The notes below the pieces were generated by a model, which did not search any database, was not told the origin of the DNA, and saw only the letters and a list, made by a program, of their open reading frames with translations. A program made the translations under genes and the position numbers. From Rhodococcus phenolicus (GTDB lineage: Bacteria; Actinomycetota; Actinomycetes; Mycobacteriales; Mycobacteriaceae), in NCBI RefSeq assembly GCF_001646785.1, contig NZ_LRRH01000020.1, positions 62,001 through 126,000 on the forward strand: a DNA stretch of 64,000 nt. Reading direction: 5' to 3'. Shown here in pieces: positions 1-9,728 of this stretch. Position 1 is the stretch's first letter. Every line of letters starts with the position of its first letter.

Positions 1-170
1 GCCGACTACGCCGCGGCCGCCGCCGAGCACCGCGCGGCCGTGCAGCAGGCCCTGCGCCGCTGCGGTGCCCCGCAGATGACCCTGCGCACCGACCGGGACT
101 GGATCGAGGACGTCGTCCGGTTCGTCGCCGCTCGCCGGCACAGTTACGGCGCACCGGGCAGGGGGGTCCG

Positions 171-174
<4 letters not shown>
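1..174 (+). CDS. C-terminal end of a DUF58-family protein (partial)
   Basis: Frame 1 is open from the first base and stops with TGA at 172-174, leaving the last 57 residues of a protein whose start lies left of the window. The visible tail contains [17 protein letters not shown], a run I recognise from the C-terminus of DUF58 proteins. The stop overlaps the ATG of the next gene (ATGA), so the two are translationally coupled. In mycobacteria a MoxR ATPase, a DUF58 protein and a VWA protein are encoded together, and this fits that arrangement (Rv1480-like). DUF58 proteins are thought to work with MoxR ATPases and VWA proteins in protein maturation; the exact role is unknown. The call rests on a short tail plus context. 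Confidence 0.7.
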
Positions 175-1977
<1,803 letters not shown>

Positions 1978-1979
1978 CC

Positions 1980-2060
1980 TCACCGTCGGCGCCGGGCGCC
2001 GCGATGTCACCGTCGGCGCCGAGCGCCGCGATGTCACCGTCGGCGCCGAGCGCCGCGACC
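1980..2060 (+). repeat. Three tandem copies of a 27-bp unit between fabG and inhA
   Basis: Positions 1980-2006, 2007-2033 and 2034-2060 are three near-identical 27-bp units. Copy 2 differs from copy 1 at one base, and copy 3 differs from copy 2 only in its last two bases. Each unit contains the GC-rich core GTCGGCGCCGAGCGCCGCG. Because 27 is a multiple of three, the reading frame of inhA stays open through the repeat and would encode a repeated MSPSAPSAA-like peptide with in-frame ATG codons at 2004 and 2031. A good ribosome binding site just before 2094 argues that the repeat is normally untranslated spacer. Confidence 0.93.
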
Positions 2061-2093
2061 GTATCCGACACTCACTGGAGGACCGACACACTC

Positions 2094-2900
2094 ATGAGCG
2101 GACTGCTCGAGGGCAAGACCATTCTCGTCACGGGGATCATCACCGACTCGTCGATCGCGTTCCACACCGCGAAGGTCGCGCAGGAACAGGGCGCGAAGGT
2201 GATCATCACCGGCTTCGACCGGTTGCGGCTGATCGACCGGATCGCGCAGCGGCTCCCGCAGCCGGTGCCGCCCGTGATCGAACTGAACGTGCAGGATGCC
2301 GATCACCTCGCCGGGCTCGCCGACAAGGTCCGCGAACTCGCCCCGGAGGGCATCGACGGCGTCGTGCATTCGATCGCGTTCGCGCCGCGCTCCGGTCTGG
2401 GCAGCCCGTTCCTGGACGCGCCCTGGTCCGACATCGCTGTGGCGTTGGAGGTGTCGGCCTACTCGTACGCCGCGCTCGCCAAGGCCTTGCTGCCGGTGCT
2501 CAACGACAACGCGTCGATCGTCGGCATGGACTTCGATCCGTCACGCGCGATGCCGTTCTACAACTGGATGGGTGTGTCCAAGGCGACCCTCGAGTCCGTC
2601 AACCGGTACGTCGCCAAGGAGGTCGGCGGCCGCGGTATCCGCTCCAACCTGGTCGCCGCCGGGCCCATCAAGACTCTCGCCGCGAAGGCCATCGCCGGTG
2701 ACGCGACCGGGCCGGGCGCCGAGATGAACCGCCTCAACGAGGGCTGGTCGGCGGCGTCGCCCATCGGCTGGAACGTCGACGACCCGACCCCCGTCGCCAA
2801 GACCGTGTGCACCGTGCTGTCGGACTGGCTGCCGGGCACCACCGGCTCGATCGTCTACGTCGACGGCGGTTTCCACTCGCAGGTCGGCTTCGGCGCCTGA
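2094..2900 (+). CDS. inhA: Enoyl-ACP reductase InhA
   Basis: The 268-residue protein is the NADH-dependent enoyl-ACP reductase of FAS-II, close in length to M. tuberculosis InhA (269). The N-terminus [18 protein letters not shown] contains the atypical enoyl-reductase cofactor motif, and HSIAF retains the Ser and Ile of the NADH pocket that correspond to mycobacterial Ser94 and Ile95. [19 protein letters not shown] carries the catalytic Tyr (about residue 156) and Lys (about 163). The ATG at 2094 is preceded by GGAGG at 2077-2081. In-frame ATGs in the upstream repeat (2004, 2031) would add about 21-30 residues but lack a comparable ribosome binding site. It is probably cotranscribed with fabG and hemH. 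Confidence 0.96.
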   Translation: MSGLLEGKTILVTGIITDSSIAFHTAKVAQEQGAKVIITGFDRLRLIDRIAQRLPQPVPPVIELNVQDADHLAGLADKVRELAPEGIDGVVHSIAFAPRSGLGSPFLDAPWSDIAVALEVSAYSYAALAKALLPVLNDNASIVGMDFDPSRAMPFYNWMGVSKATLESVNRYVAKEVGGRGIRSNLVAAGPIKTLAAKAIAGDATGPGAEMNRLNEGWSAASPIGWNVDDPTPVAKTVCTVLSDWLPGTTGSIVYVDGGFHSQVGFGA

Positions 2901-2914
2901 GCGGAGGACCGATC

Positions 2915-3985
2915 ATGGCGAACACCCCCGAGCCGTACGACGCGCTGCTGCTGCTGTCGTTCGGTGGTCCCGAACGCCCCGAGGACGTACGCCCGTTCCT
3001 CGAGAACGTCACCCGCGGTCGCGGCGTGCCCCCGGAGCGGCTCGACGAGGTGGTGCAGCACTACCTGCACTTCGGGGGTGTCTCGCCGATCAACGCCCTG
3101 AACCGGGATCTGATCACCCGGATCGACACGGAGTTCGCCGCTGCCGGCATCACGCTGCCGGTGTACTTCGGCAACCGCAACTGGCATCCGATGATCGAGG
3201 ACACCGTCGCCGCGATGCGCGACGACGGCGTCGCCAACGCCCTGGTGTTCCCGACCTCGGCGTGGGGCGGCTACTCGGGCTGCCGCCAGTACCACGAGGA
3301 CATCGCGCGTGCCCGTGCCACTGTCCCGGACGGTCCCACACTGACGAAACTGCGCCAGTTCTACGACCATCCGCTGTTCGTCGGTGCCGTCGCCGACGCC
3401 CTCCGGGTCGCCCGCGCCGAACTGCCGGCCGAGGTGCGCGACACCGCGCGGGTGGTCTTCACCGCCCATTCGATCCCGCTGTCCGCGGATCGCACCGGCG
3501 GACCCGCGGACGGCGACGGTCACCTCTACAGCCGGCAGGTCGCCGAGGCGGCCCGCCTCGTCGCCGCAGCGGCCGGCGTCGCCGACCACGATCTGGTGTG
3601 GCAGTCCCGGTCCGGGCCGCCGCAGGTGCCGTGGCTGGAACCGGACATCGTCGATCACCTCGACGCGCTGCACGCGCGCGGCGTGACCGCCGTGGTCGTG
3701 GTTCCGGTGGGTTTCGTGTCCGACCATCTCGAGGTCGTCTGGGACCTCGATACCGAAGCGGAGCAGAAGGCCGACGAGCTCGGCATGGCGTTCGTGCGGG
3801 CCGCGACGGCCGGCGCCGACGCCCGCTTCCCGCAGCTCGTGCGCGCCCTCGTCGAGGAAGTCACGGTCGGTCGAGAGGCCGAGCGGCTCGGTACCGAACC
3901 GCTGTTCGGCGTCGGTCGCAACGGCACGTTGTGCGCGGTCGAATGCTGCCGGCCGCCCGCGCGGCCGTCCCGTCCCGCCCGCTGA
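2915..3985 (+). CDS. hemH: Ferrochelatase (coproporphyrin ferrochelatase type)
   Basis: The 356-residue enzyme inserts ferrous iron into a porphyrin; in actinobacteria the substrate is coproporphyrin III. The N-terminal [12 protein letters not shown] and the [11 protein letters not shown] segment (catalytic His near residue 185) are ferrochelatase signatures. A cysteine in [11 protein letters not shown] and the C-terminal cluster CAVECC resemble the [2Fe-2S] ligands described for mycobacterial ferrochelatases. The start at 2915 follows GGAGG (2903-2907) and lies 14 bases after inhA, so fabG-inhA-hemH form one transcription unit as in M. tuberculosis (hemZ). Its stop is only 7 bases from the convergent HxlR gene. 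Confidence 0.94.
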   Translation: MANTPEPYDALLLLSFGGPERPEDVRPFLENVTRGRGVPPERLDEVVQHYLHFGGVSPINALNRDLITRIDTEFAAAGITLPVYFGNRNWHPMIEDTVAAMRDDGVANALVFPTSAWGGYSGCRQYHEDIARARATVPDGPTLTKLRQFYDHPLFVGAVADALRVARAELPAEVRDTARVVFTAHSIPLSADRTGGPADGDGHLYSRQVAEAARLVAAAAGVADHDLVWQSRSGPPQVPWLEPDIVDHLDALHARGVTAVVVVPVGFVSDHLEVVWDLDTEAEQKADELGMAFVRAATAGADARFPQLVRALVEEVTVGREAERLGTEPLFGVGRNGTLCAVECCRPPARPSRPAR

Positions 3986-3992
3986 CTCCGGG

Positions 3993-4664
3993 TCAGCCGC
4001 CGGACTTCGCGGCGAGCGGCGAGACGAACCAGCCCGGCAGCGTCCGGCGCAACATGACCGGGCCGTCGATCACCACGGTCCCCGAACGCAACGCGTCCGG
4101 CCACCGCTGTTCGCCCCGCCAGATCTCGGTGAGTGCCCGCAGGTCCGCGGTAACCTCCACGGACACGTCGAAACCGGGGTCCAGGTCGCAGACATCGACC
4201 TCGTCCGCGGTGATGACCAGCCACCACGACCGCGACCCGAGTGGTGCGTCGGTGAACGCGAATCGCACCACCACCTGCTCGAGCGGGATCGCGGACCGGT
4301 CGACGTTGCGGTGCATGTCCCACATCAGCAGCTTCGGATCGAGATCCTCGTCGCCGAGCCGTCCCGTCCATCGCGATCCCCAGGCGCCGAGCGTCTCCAC
4401 CACCGCCTCGAGGTCCCGTCCCGCTGGGGTGAGCACGTAGCGGATGTCGCGCCCGTCGGTGACCCGCTGGACGATGCCGGCGGCGGTCAGCTGATGCAGC
4501 CGGGTGGACAGCAGTGACGGCGACATCCGCGGGAGTCCCCGGCGCAGGTCGTTGAAACGTTCGCTGCCCAGCACCAGTTCGCGTACCAGGAGCAGCGTCC
4601 ATCGTTCGTCGAACAGTTCCATCGCCTTGGCGACGGGGCAGAACTGTCGATACGACGAGCCCAT
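3993..4664 (-). CDS. HxlR-family winged-helix regulator with C-terminal SCP2-like domain
   Basis: The first 110 of 223 residues form an HxlR-type winged helix: MELFDERWTLLLVRELV, RFNDLRRGLPRMSPSLLSTRL (two adjacent segments) and GRDIRYVLTPAGR are typical. The C-terminal half resembles the sterol-carrier (SCP2-like) domain fused to HxlR domains in many actinobacterial regulators. An N-terminal cysteine in YRQFCPVAKAME is conserved in HxlR proteins, some of which sense electrophiles. The gene is divergent from the methyltransferase at 4895, which is the obvious regulation target. Neither gene sits between hemH and the Rv1486c homologue in mycobacteria, so the pair is probably an insertion. Confidence 0.85.
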   Translation of the reverse strand: MGSSYRQFCPVAKAMELFDERWTLLLVRELVLGSERFNDLRRGLPRMSPSLLSTRLHQLTAAGIVQRVTDGRDIRYVLTPAGRDLEAVVETLGAWGSRWTGRLGDEDLDPKLLMWDMHRNVDRSAIPLEQVVVRFAFTDAPLGSRSWWLVITADEVDVCDLDPGFDVSVEVTADLRALTEIWRGEQRWPDALRSGTVVIDGPVMLRRTLPGWFVSPLAAKSGG

Positions 4665-4743
4665 GGTCGAATGCTAGGCCGTCGCCACCGGTGACACGCG
4701 GTGAACGCGACGTCCGGGGCACCACCGGACCTGCGGTACAGAT

Positions 4744-4753
4744 CCAGTACTGG
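4744..4753. promoter_or_regulatory. Perfect 10-bp palindrome, candidate HxlR operator
   Basis: CCAGTACTGG is a perfect palindrome lying between the divergent HxlR and methyltransferase genes. HxlR-type regulators bind short palindromes with GTAC-like cores, so this is the best operator candidate in the 230-base gap. No binding evidence is available from sequence alone. Confidence 0.35.
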
Positions 4754-4850
4754 AATCGGAGCAGTGCCCGTTCCTACAGTCGACCTACGGCCCGATCGCC
4801 TCCTCGGATCACGAATCGGGACGCATCCCGGAGCTGGAGAAAGGAGGCCG

Positions 4851-4898
4851 GTGCCCCCGCCCTTCCGCACCCGGAGCGTGCGCACCGGAACACCATGA
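4851..4898 (+). CDS. Candidate upstream ORF (15 residues) coupled to the methyltransferase
   Basis: A strong ribosome binding site, AAGGAGG at 4841-4847, is followed by GTG at 4851 and an open frame that ends with TGA at 4896-4898. This stop overlaps the ATG of the methyltransferase (ATGA), while the methyltransferase ATG has only a weak ribosome binding site of its own. The arrangement suggests reinitiation or translational coupling. The encoded peptide is rich in Pro and Arg and has no recognisable function. Alternatively the strong site may belong to an unrecognised longer start of the methyltransferase if the sequence has an error here. Confidence 0.4.
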   Translation: MPPPFRTRSVRTGTP

Positions 4899-5728
4899 GC
4901 GAATCGACGACAGCACCCACCGGCGATCGTGCGTTGAAGGCCAGGCACCGGGCGATGTGGGCGCTCGGCGACTACCCGGCGGTGGCCACCGAGGTGATTC
5001 GGGCACTCGGCCCGATCCTGGTGTCCGCGTGCGACGTCCGCGCCGGGGACCGGGTCCTGGACGTGGCGGCCGGATCGGGCAACGCCGCGATTCCCGCGGC
5101 GCTCACCGGTGCCACCGTGGTCGCGTCGGATCTGACACCCGAACTGTTCGAGGTGGGCCGCCGCGACGCCGCGGCGGCAGGCACCGCTCTGACCTGGCAG
5201 GAGGCCGATGCCGAGGCATTGCCGTTCGACGACGCGAGTTTCGACGTGGTGCTCTCGTGCGTCGGCGTGATGTTCGCGCCCCACCACCAGGTCTCGGCGG
5301 ACGAACTGGTCCGGGTCACCCGGCCCGGCGGGCGGATCGGCCTGCTCAGCTGGACTCCCGGCGGCTTCATCGGCCGGATGTTCGCCACCATGAAACCGTA
5401 TGCACCACCGCCCCCGCCGGGAGCGCAGCCGCCGCCGCTGTGGGGAGACGAGTCCCACGTGCGATCGCTGCTCGGTGAACGGGTCACCGGCGTGGAGGCA
5501 CGCACGGCGATGTTGCGGGTCGATCGCTTCGCCACCGGCGACGAATTCCGGGACTTCTTCAAGGCCACCTACGGGCCGACCATCGCGGTCTACCGCGCGA
5601 TCGCCGACGAACCCGACCGCGTCGCCGCGCTCGACCGCGAGCTGGCCGACCTGGCCCGCAGCCACGACCTGGGCGGGGGAGCGATGGACTGGGAGTACCT
5701 GCTGCTGACCGCGCGTCGCACCGGCTGA
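4895..5728 (+). CDS. SAM-dependent class I methyltransferase
   Basis: The 277-residue protein has a SAM-binding motif I VLDVAAGSGNAA near residue 55, an acidic strand end (VVASDLTPELF) and the post-motif ALPFDDASFDVVLS found in methyltransferase domain 11/25 proteins. A proline run (APPPPPGAQPPP) near residues 169-180 interrupts the fold and probably forms a loop. The substrate is not identifiable. The gene is divergent from an HxlR regulator and is followed by a bidirectional hairpin at 5755-5803. The start at 4895 is chosen from the conserved N-terminal length; it overlaps a short upstream ORF. Confidence 0.82.
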   Translation: MSESTTAPTGDRALKARHRAMWALGDYPAVATEVIRALGPILVSACDVRAGDRVLDVAAGSGNAAIPAALTGATVVASDLTPELFEVGRRDAAAAGTALTWQEADAEALPFDDASFDVVLSCVGVMFAPHHQVSADELVRVTRPGGRIGLLSWTPGGFIGRMFATMKPYAPPPPPGAQPPPLWGDESHVRSLLGERVTGVEARTAMLRVDRFATGDEFRDFFKATYGPTIAVYRAIADEPDRVAALDRELADLARSHDLGGGAMDWEYLLLTARRTG

Positions 5729-5754
5729 CCCGTGGCCTTCGGCCCGGTGTGTCG

Positions 5755-5803
5755 TTGTGGCGGTTGGAGGCGCCACAAAGGCGCAGGGGCGGCGGAGCCG
5801 CCC
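5755..5803. terminator. Bidirectional hairpin pair, palindrome family C copy 1
   Basis: TTGTGGCG (5755-5762) pairs with CGCCACAA (5771-5778), and a second hairpin GGGCGGC/GCCGCCC spans 5787-5803. Both lie between the convergent methyltransferase and Rv1486c-like genes, where a bidirectional terminator is expected. The first hairpin shares its core with a longer perfect hairpin at 35819-35860, so it belongs to a dispersed repeat family. Confidence 0.65.
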
Positions 5804-5804
5804 G

Positions 5805-6641
5805 TCAGCCGCCGGTGGTCCGACGACTCCGACGACTCCGACGACCCGCGTCGAGTGCCGCGGCCACCGCGCCGAGCCGGGCCGCCCGCACCGCCGCCAG
5901 CAGCGGGCGCAGAGCCTCCTCGCGGCCCGTCGCCGCCGAGACGGATCCGGCCTGCAGTCCGGCGCCCCGAGCTGCGACGGTGAGGATCGCCGACACCTGA
6001 TCGGCCGAGTCGAGGATTCGCACGGCGCGATCCGGAAGACTCTCCGGATAGCGGTGCCGGGCCTGCTCGGCGATCGCTTCGGCGATCTCCGCGCGCGGAT
6101 CGGTGCGGCGACCGTCGGTGCCGACGGTCGGGATCCCCGTCAGCGTGGCCGCAGCGTCACGCACCGCCTCCCGCATCGCGAACTCGGCCTCGCCGAGGCC
6201 GGGATGTGCCGGGGCGTCCGGCAGTGCCGGCACCGCGAACACGGTCCAGCGCAACACATCCGGACCTTCCACAGCCGGGACCAGGCCGATGCCCGGCGTA
6301 CCGGGCGCCCCGGCCAGCACGCCCTCGCCGGCAGCGAGCGCCGCAGCCGCGAACGCGGTCCCGGCCGGCAGCCCGCCGACGTCGCCGGGTGCGGGCAGCA
6401 CGAGCCGGAGTCCGGCGGTGTCGGCCGGATCGGCGCGACGGACCGCCGTCAGCAGCGCCGCGGCGCCCGTCGCGGGCCCGGTACCGGGGAGCCCCGCAGC
6501 CGATGCGGCCGCGTCGTCGTGCGCGAACACCAGGTGCAGTGGTGCCCACGCGTGCAGGGCATCGATCACCTCGTCGGGCGCGGCGTCGCCGGACAGCCAC
6601 ACGCCCGCCCACAACGTCAGGCTCAGGCTGGCGGAACTCAT
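5805..6641 (-). CDS. Conserved hypothetical protein, Rv1486c-like
   Basis: This 278-residue Ala-rich protein has no domain I can name. Its position, convergent with the upstream block and divergent from NfeD/SPFH-side genes, is that of Rv1486c in M. tuberculosis. The N-terminus (MSSASLSLTLWAGVWLSGD) is followed by alternating hydrophobic and acidic stretches, and the C-terminus is rich in Arg and Ser. ATG at 6641 was chosen over an upstream in-frame start at 6758, because the extension would overlap the divergent DUF3097 gene. No strong ribosome binding site is seen, so a leaderless transcript is possible. Confidence 0.65.
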   Translation of the reverse strand: MSSASLSLTLWAGVWLSGDAAPDEVIDALHAWAPLHLVFAHDDAAASAAGLPGTGPATGAAALLTAVRRADPADTAGLRLVLPAPGDVGGLPAGTAFAAAALAAGEGVLAGAPGTPGIGLVPAVEGPDVLRWTVFAVPALPDAPAHPGLGEAEFAMREAVRDAAATLTGIPTVGTDGRRTDPRAEIAEAIAEQARHRYPESLPDRAVRILDSADQVSAILTVAARGAGLQAGSVSAATGREEALRPLLAAVRAARLGAVAAALDAGRRSRRSRRTTGG

Positions 6642-6726
6642 CGGCACAGCATACGGCGCCACGTCACAGCGGCATCCCGGCGTGGCAGCCCCCACGGCGC
6701 GACGCGGTGTCCTAACGTCGTCGGAC

Positions 6727-7563
6727 GTGAGCCCACGCGACATGTACGGCGGCGACATCTACGCCGGCCACACCCGCTCCCGCAAACCGACGGTCCCCGA
6801 GATGGCGGCCGAGAAGGATCTCGTCGTCGAGGATGCCGCCTCCGGCTGGTGCGGGGCGGTCGTGGGTTTCGAACGCACCTACGACGGCGACTTCGTGCGC
6901 CTCGAGGACGGGCAGCGCCGGACCCGCCTGTTCGCGATGCGACCCGCCGCGTTCCTCGTCGACGGCCGCCCCGTCACCCTGGTCCGTCCGAAGGCGCGCC
7001 CCGCCGCGCAGACACCGACGCGGTCCGCGTCCGGCTCGACCCGCGTCGAGGGACTGAAGGCCCGGGTCGCGCGCGGCAGCCGGATCTGGGTCGAGGGCGT
7101 GCACGACGCCGCGCTCGTCGAACGTGTGTGGGGTCACGACCTGCGGGTCGAGGGTGTGGTGGTCGAGCAACTGGAGGGTCTCGACAACCTCGCCGAACGG
7201 CTCGCCGAGTTCGAACCGGGACCGGGCCGCCGGATCGGGGTGCTCGCCGACCATCTCGTCGCGGGATCCAAGGAGGAACGCCTCACCGCGAACCTCGGAC
7301 CGCACGTCATGGTCACCGGCCACCCGTACATCGACGTGTGGGAGGCGGTACGGCCGAAGGCGCTGGGCATCGCGGCGTGGCCGGCGGTGCCGCGCGGCCG
7401 GGACTGGAAGACCGGGGTGTGCGACGAACTGGGCTGGGGAACACCGCAGGACGGCTGGCGCCGCGTCTACGGCGCGGTCTCCTCGTTCCGGGATCTCGAG
7501 GCACCGCTGATCGGCGCGGTCGAACGTCTCGTGGATTTCGTCACCGAACCCGAGCAGGGCTGA
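6727..7563 (+). CDS. DUF3097 family protein
   Basis: The 278-residue protein matches the DUF3097 family by its N-terminal region (MYGGDIYAGH...RKPTVPE) and the segments RIWVEGVHDAALVERVWGHDLR and VMVTGHPYIDVWEAVRPKALG (parts quoted). The motif WVEGVHDAALVERVWG resembles a Toprim-like acidic core, so nucleic-acid metabolism has been suggested for the family, but the function is unproven. GTG at 6727 gives the usual family N-terminus; ATG at 6742 is an alternative. No ribosome binding site precedes it, and a TAACGT-like -10 box lies about 11 bases upstream, which suggests a leaderless transcript. Confidence 0.8.
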   Translation: MSPRDMYGGDIYAGHTRSRKPTVPEMAAEKDLVVEDAASGWCGAVVGFERTYDGDFVRLEDGQRRTRLFAMRPAAFLVDGRPVTLVRPKARPAAQTPTRSASGSTRVEGLKARVARGSRIWVEGVHDAALVERVWGHDLRVEGVVVEQLEGLDNLAERLAEFEPGPGRRIGVLADHLVAGSKEERLTANLGPHVMVTGHPYIDVWEAVRPKALGIAAWPAVPRGRDWKTGVCDELGWGTPQDGWRRVYGAVSSFRDLEAPLIGAVERLVDFVTEPEQG

Positions 7564-7972
7564 CCACCCGAAGCGTCCGGTCAGCGGCCACCGTCCGCGG
7601 GCGTGGGTCCGGCGTCCGGCAGTCCCGCGCCCACGCCGCCGACGTCGGTGATGGTCCGGTCCGATGCTCGAGCAACTCTTCCGTGGTGCGAAACGGCGGA
7701 ACACCGTACCGACCGAGACGCGCATCGTCGCCGCGAGGATCGCGGCGTCGGTGGGGTCGACGTCGACGTTCCGGCCCGCCAGTGCGCCGACCAGCAGGGA
7801 CCGGACCGGGACGATACCCACGGTCCGGGAACGGTACGCCGATATCACCCGGTGGAAAGAACCTGTTCCGGTCGGTCGGATCCACGTTCTTCCGACCCGG
7901 GGACGGTGCGGTGCCGGGGTCGCGAAGGTCGCTCTGCCAGGGCATCTGCCCACATGTCCGAATTGTGGTTCC
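7564..7972. other. 409-base intergenic region without an intact gene
   Basis: No open frame here has convincing coding character or a recognised family. The only notable content is a TetR-like fragment on the minus strand at about 7676-7806, annotated separately, and a sequence around 7876-7898 with GTCGG/CCGAC half-sites. The promoter of the nfeD-SPFH unit must lie in the right part of the region. Confidence 0.6.
7676..7806 (-). pseudogene. Possible remnant of a TetR-type regulator HTH
   Basis: On the minus strand one frame reads LVGALAGRNVDVDPTDAAI followed by LAATMRVSVGTVFRRFAPRKS. This resembles the TetR N-terminal pattern of a helix followed by AAxxxVSVGTVYRHFxxKEEL. Shifting frame after RRF gives TTEELLEH, which restores the expected continuation, suggesting a frameshift. 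The frame lacks a clear start and the rest of a TetR protein is absent. The match is short and made by eye, so this is a weak call; chance similarity in GC-rich DNA is the main alternative. Confidence 0.2.
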
Positions 7973-8413
7973 ATGGGTGACGTGACGGCATTGATCTGGC
8001 TGATCGCGGGTGTGGCTCTCGCCGCGGCCGAAGCGCTGACCGGTGACTTCGTGCTGCTGATGCTGGGTGGCGCGGCCCTGGTGACCGCGGGTGTCTCGGC
8101 CGCGACGGACCTGCCGGTGTGGGTCGATGCTGTGGTGTTCGCCCTGTCGTCGCTGGTGTTGCTGCTCGGGGTGCGACCGGCGTTGCGGCGGCGTTATGCG
8201 GCCCCGCCCGCGCTGACCACGGGTGTCGAGGCCCTGCCGGGCAAACACGCGCTGGTTCTCGAGCAGGTCGCCGAACATTCCGGACAGGTCAAGATCGACG
8301 GTGAGGTCTGGACGGCGCGGCCGCTGGACCACACCGAGGTGTACGAACCGGGAACGACCGTGACGGTGATGCAGATCGACGGCGCGACGGCCGTCGTGTG
8401 GAGGAGTGTCTGA
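7973..8413 (+). CDS. NfeD-like membrane protein
   Basis: The 146-residue protein has three closely spaced hydrophobic segments (about residues 5-22, 26-43 and 47-65) and a C-terminal OB-fold-like domain (about 80-146) with the EVWTARPL and GTTVTVMQIDGATAVVW motifs typical of NfeD. NfeD proteins partner with SPFH/stomatin-like proteins, and the next gene encodes one 2 bases downstream. The pair is equivalent to Rv1487-Rv1488. It is thought to organise membrane microdomains or membrane protein quality control. The start ATG at 7973 gives a length near the mycobacterial 144 residues. Confidence 0.88.
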   Translation: MGDVTALIWLIAGVALAAAEALTGDFVLLMLGGAALVTAGVSAATDLPVWVDAVVFALSSLVLLLGVRPALRRRYAAPPALTTGVEALPGKHALVLEQVAEHSGQVKIDGEVWTARPLDHTEVYEPGTTVTVMQIDGATAVVWRSV

Positions 8414-8415
8414 CG

Positions 8416-9669
8416 ATGGAAGCGTTGATCGTGCTCGCCGTTCTGGTGGCACTGGTGGTCCTGGTCGTGGTCAAGTCGGTGGCCCTGGTGCCGCAGGCCG
8501 AGGCCGCGGTGATCGAACGGCTGGGTCGCTACTACCGGACCGCGTCGGGGCAGCTCACGTTCCTGGTGCCGTTCGTCGACCGGATCCGCGCCAAGGTGGA
8601 TCTGCGCGAGCGGGTGGTGTCGTTCCCGCCGCAGCCGGTGATCACCCAGGACAACCTGACACTGAGTATCGACACCGTCGTGTACTTCCAGGTCACCAAT
8701 CCGCAGGCCGCCGTCTACGAGATCAGCAACTACATCGCCGCGGTCGAGCAGCTGACGGTGACGACGCTGCGCAACGTGGTCGGCGGGATGACCCTCGAAG
8801 AGACCCTGACCTCGCGCGACTCCATCAACGGGCAGTTGCGCGGGGTGCTCGACGAAGCGACCGGCCGGTGGGGCCTGCGGGTCGCCAGGGTCGAGCTGAA
8901 GAGCATCGATCCGCCGCCGTCGATCCAGGAATCGATGGAGAAGCAGATGAAGGCCGATCGTGAGAAGCGCGCGATGATCCTCACCGCCGAGGGCCACCGC
9001 GAAGCCGCGATCAAGACCGCCGAGGGCGACAAGCAGTCGCGGATCCTCTCGGCGGAGGGTTCGAAGCAGGCCGCGATCCTCGAGGCCGAGGCCGAACGCC
9101 AGTCGCGGATCCTGCGGGCACAGGGCGATCGGGCCGCGAAGTACCTCGAATCGCAGGGCCAGGCGAAGGCCATCGAGAAGGTGTTCGCGGCGATCAAGTC
9201 CGGCAAGCCGACCCCCGAACTGCTCGCGTACCAGTACCTGCAGACGCTGCCCCAGATGGCGCAGGGCGATGCGAACAAGGTGTGGCTGGTACCCAGCGAC
9301 TTCGGGGATGCGCTCAAGGGATTCGCGAAGACTCTCGGTGCGCCCGGCGACGACGGGGTGTTCCGGTTCGAGGCCACGCCGGTCGAGGAGGAACTGCCCC
9401 GGCCGGAGGACGACAGCGCGGAGGTCGCCGACTGGTTCACCACGGCTCGCGACCCGGAGGTCGCGCAGGCGGTCGCCGAGGCGGAAGCCGTCGCCCGCAA
9501 ACCCGTCGACCCGGCGGTGCGCACGACCCCGGAGCGGGCCGGGGCACCGGAGTTCGACAAGCCCGGTGAGCTGCCGCCGTCGTCGCCCCTGCAGGCGGGG
9601 TGGGTGCCCCCCGCCGAGGGCTCCGCGGCACCGACGGCGCCCGACGAGCCGAGGCACCGCCAGGAGTGA
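8416..9669 (+). CDS. SPFH/Band 7 (stomatin-like, QmcA type) protein
   Basis: The 417-residue protein begins with a membrane anchor (MEALIVLAVLVALVVLVVV), followed by the SPFH domain (about residues 25-200, with RVVSFPPQPVITQDNL and NVVGGMTLEETLTSRD). A long Ala/Glu-rich coiled coil (about 190-260) with repeated AEG-(S/H/D)-(K/R) units follows, and a low-complexity acidic/proline tail (about 320-417) ends it. It likely oligomerises at the membrane with the NfeD protein encoded just upstream. ATG at 8416 is preceded by GAGGAG at 8401-8406; an in-frame ATG at 8398 overlaps nfeD and lacks such a site. A family A palindrome follows the stop. Confidence 0.92.
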   Translation: MEALIVLAVLVALVVLVVVKSVALVPQAEAAVIERLGRYYRTASGQLTFLVPFVDRIRAKVDLRERVVSFPPQPVITQDNLTLSIDTVVYFQVTNPQAAVYEISNYIAAVEQLTVTTLRNVVGGMTLEETLTSRDSINGQLRGVLDEATGRWGLRVARVELKSIDPPPSIQESMEKQMKADREKRAMILTAEGHREAAIKTAEGDKQSRILSAEGSKQAAILEAEAERQSRILRAQGDRAAKYLESQGQAKAIEKVFAAIKSGKPTPELLAYQYLQTLPQMAQGDANKVWLVPSDFGDALKGFAKTLGAPGDDGVFRFEATPVEEELPRPEDDSAEVADWFTTARDPEVAQAVAEAEAVARKPVDPAVRTTPERAGAPEFDKPGELPPSSPLQAGWVPPAEGSAAPTAPDEPRHRQE

Positions 9670-9678
9670 CGTCTCGCT

Positions 9679-9720
9679 CGTGCGTGGATTCGGTGGCAGG
9701 GGCTACCGGATCCACGCACG
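9679..9720. terminator. Hairpin, palindrome family A copy 1
   Basis: CGTGCGTGGAT (9679-9689) is exactly complementary to ATCCACGCACG (9710-9720), with further partial pairing inside (CGGT/ACCG). It lies between the convergent SPFH and Suc/Fer genes and probably terminates both. Closely related palindromes occur at 11748-11787, 45900-45945 and 61073-61114. Confidence 0.75.
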
Positions 9721-9728
9721 GGCCGGCT

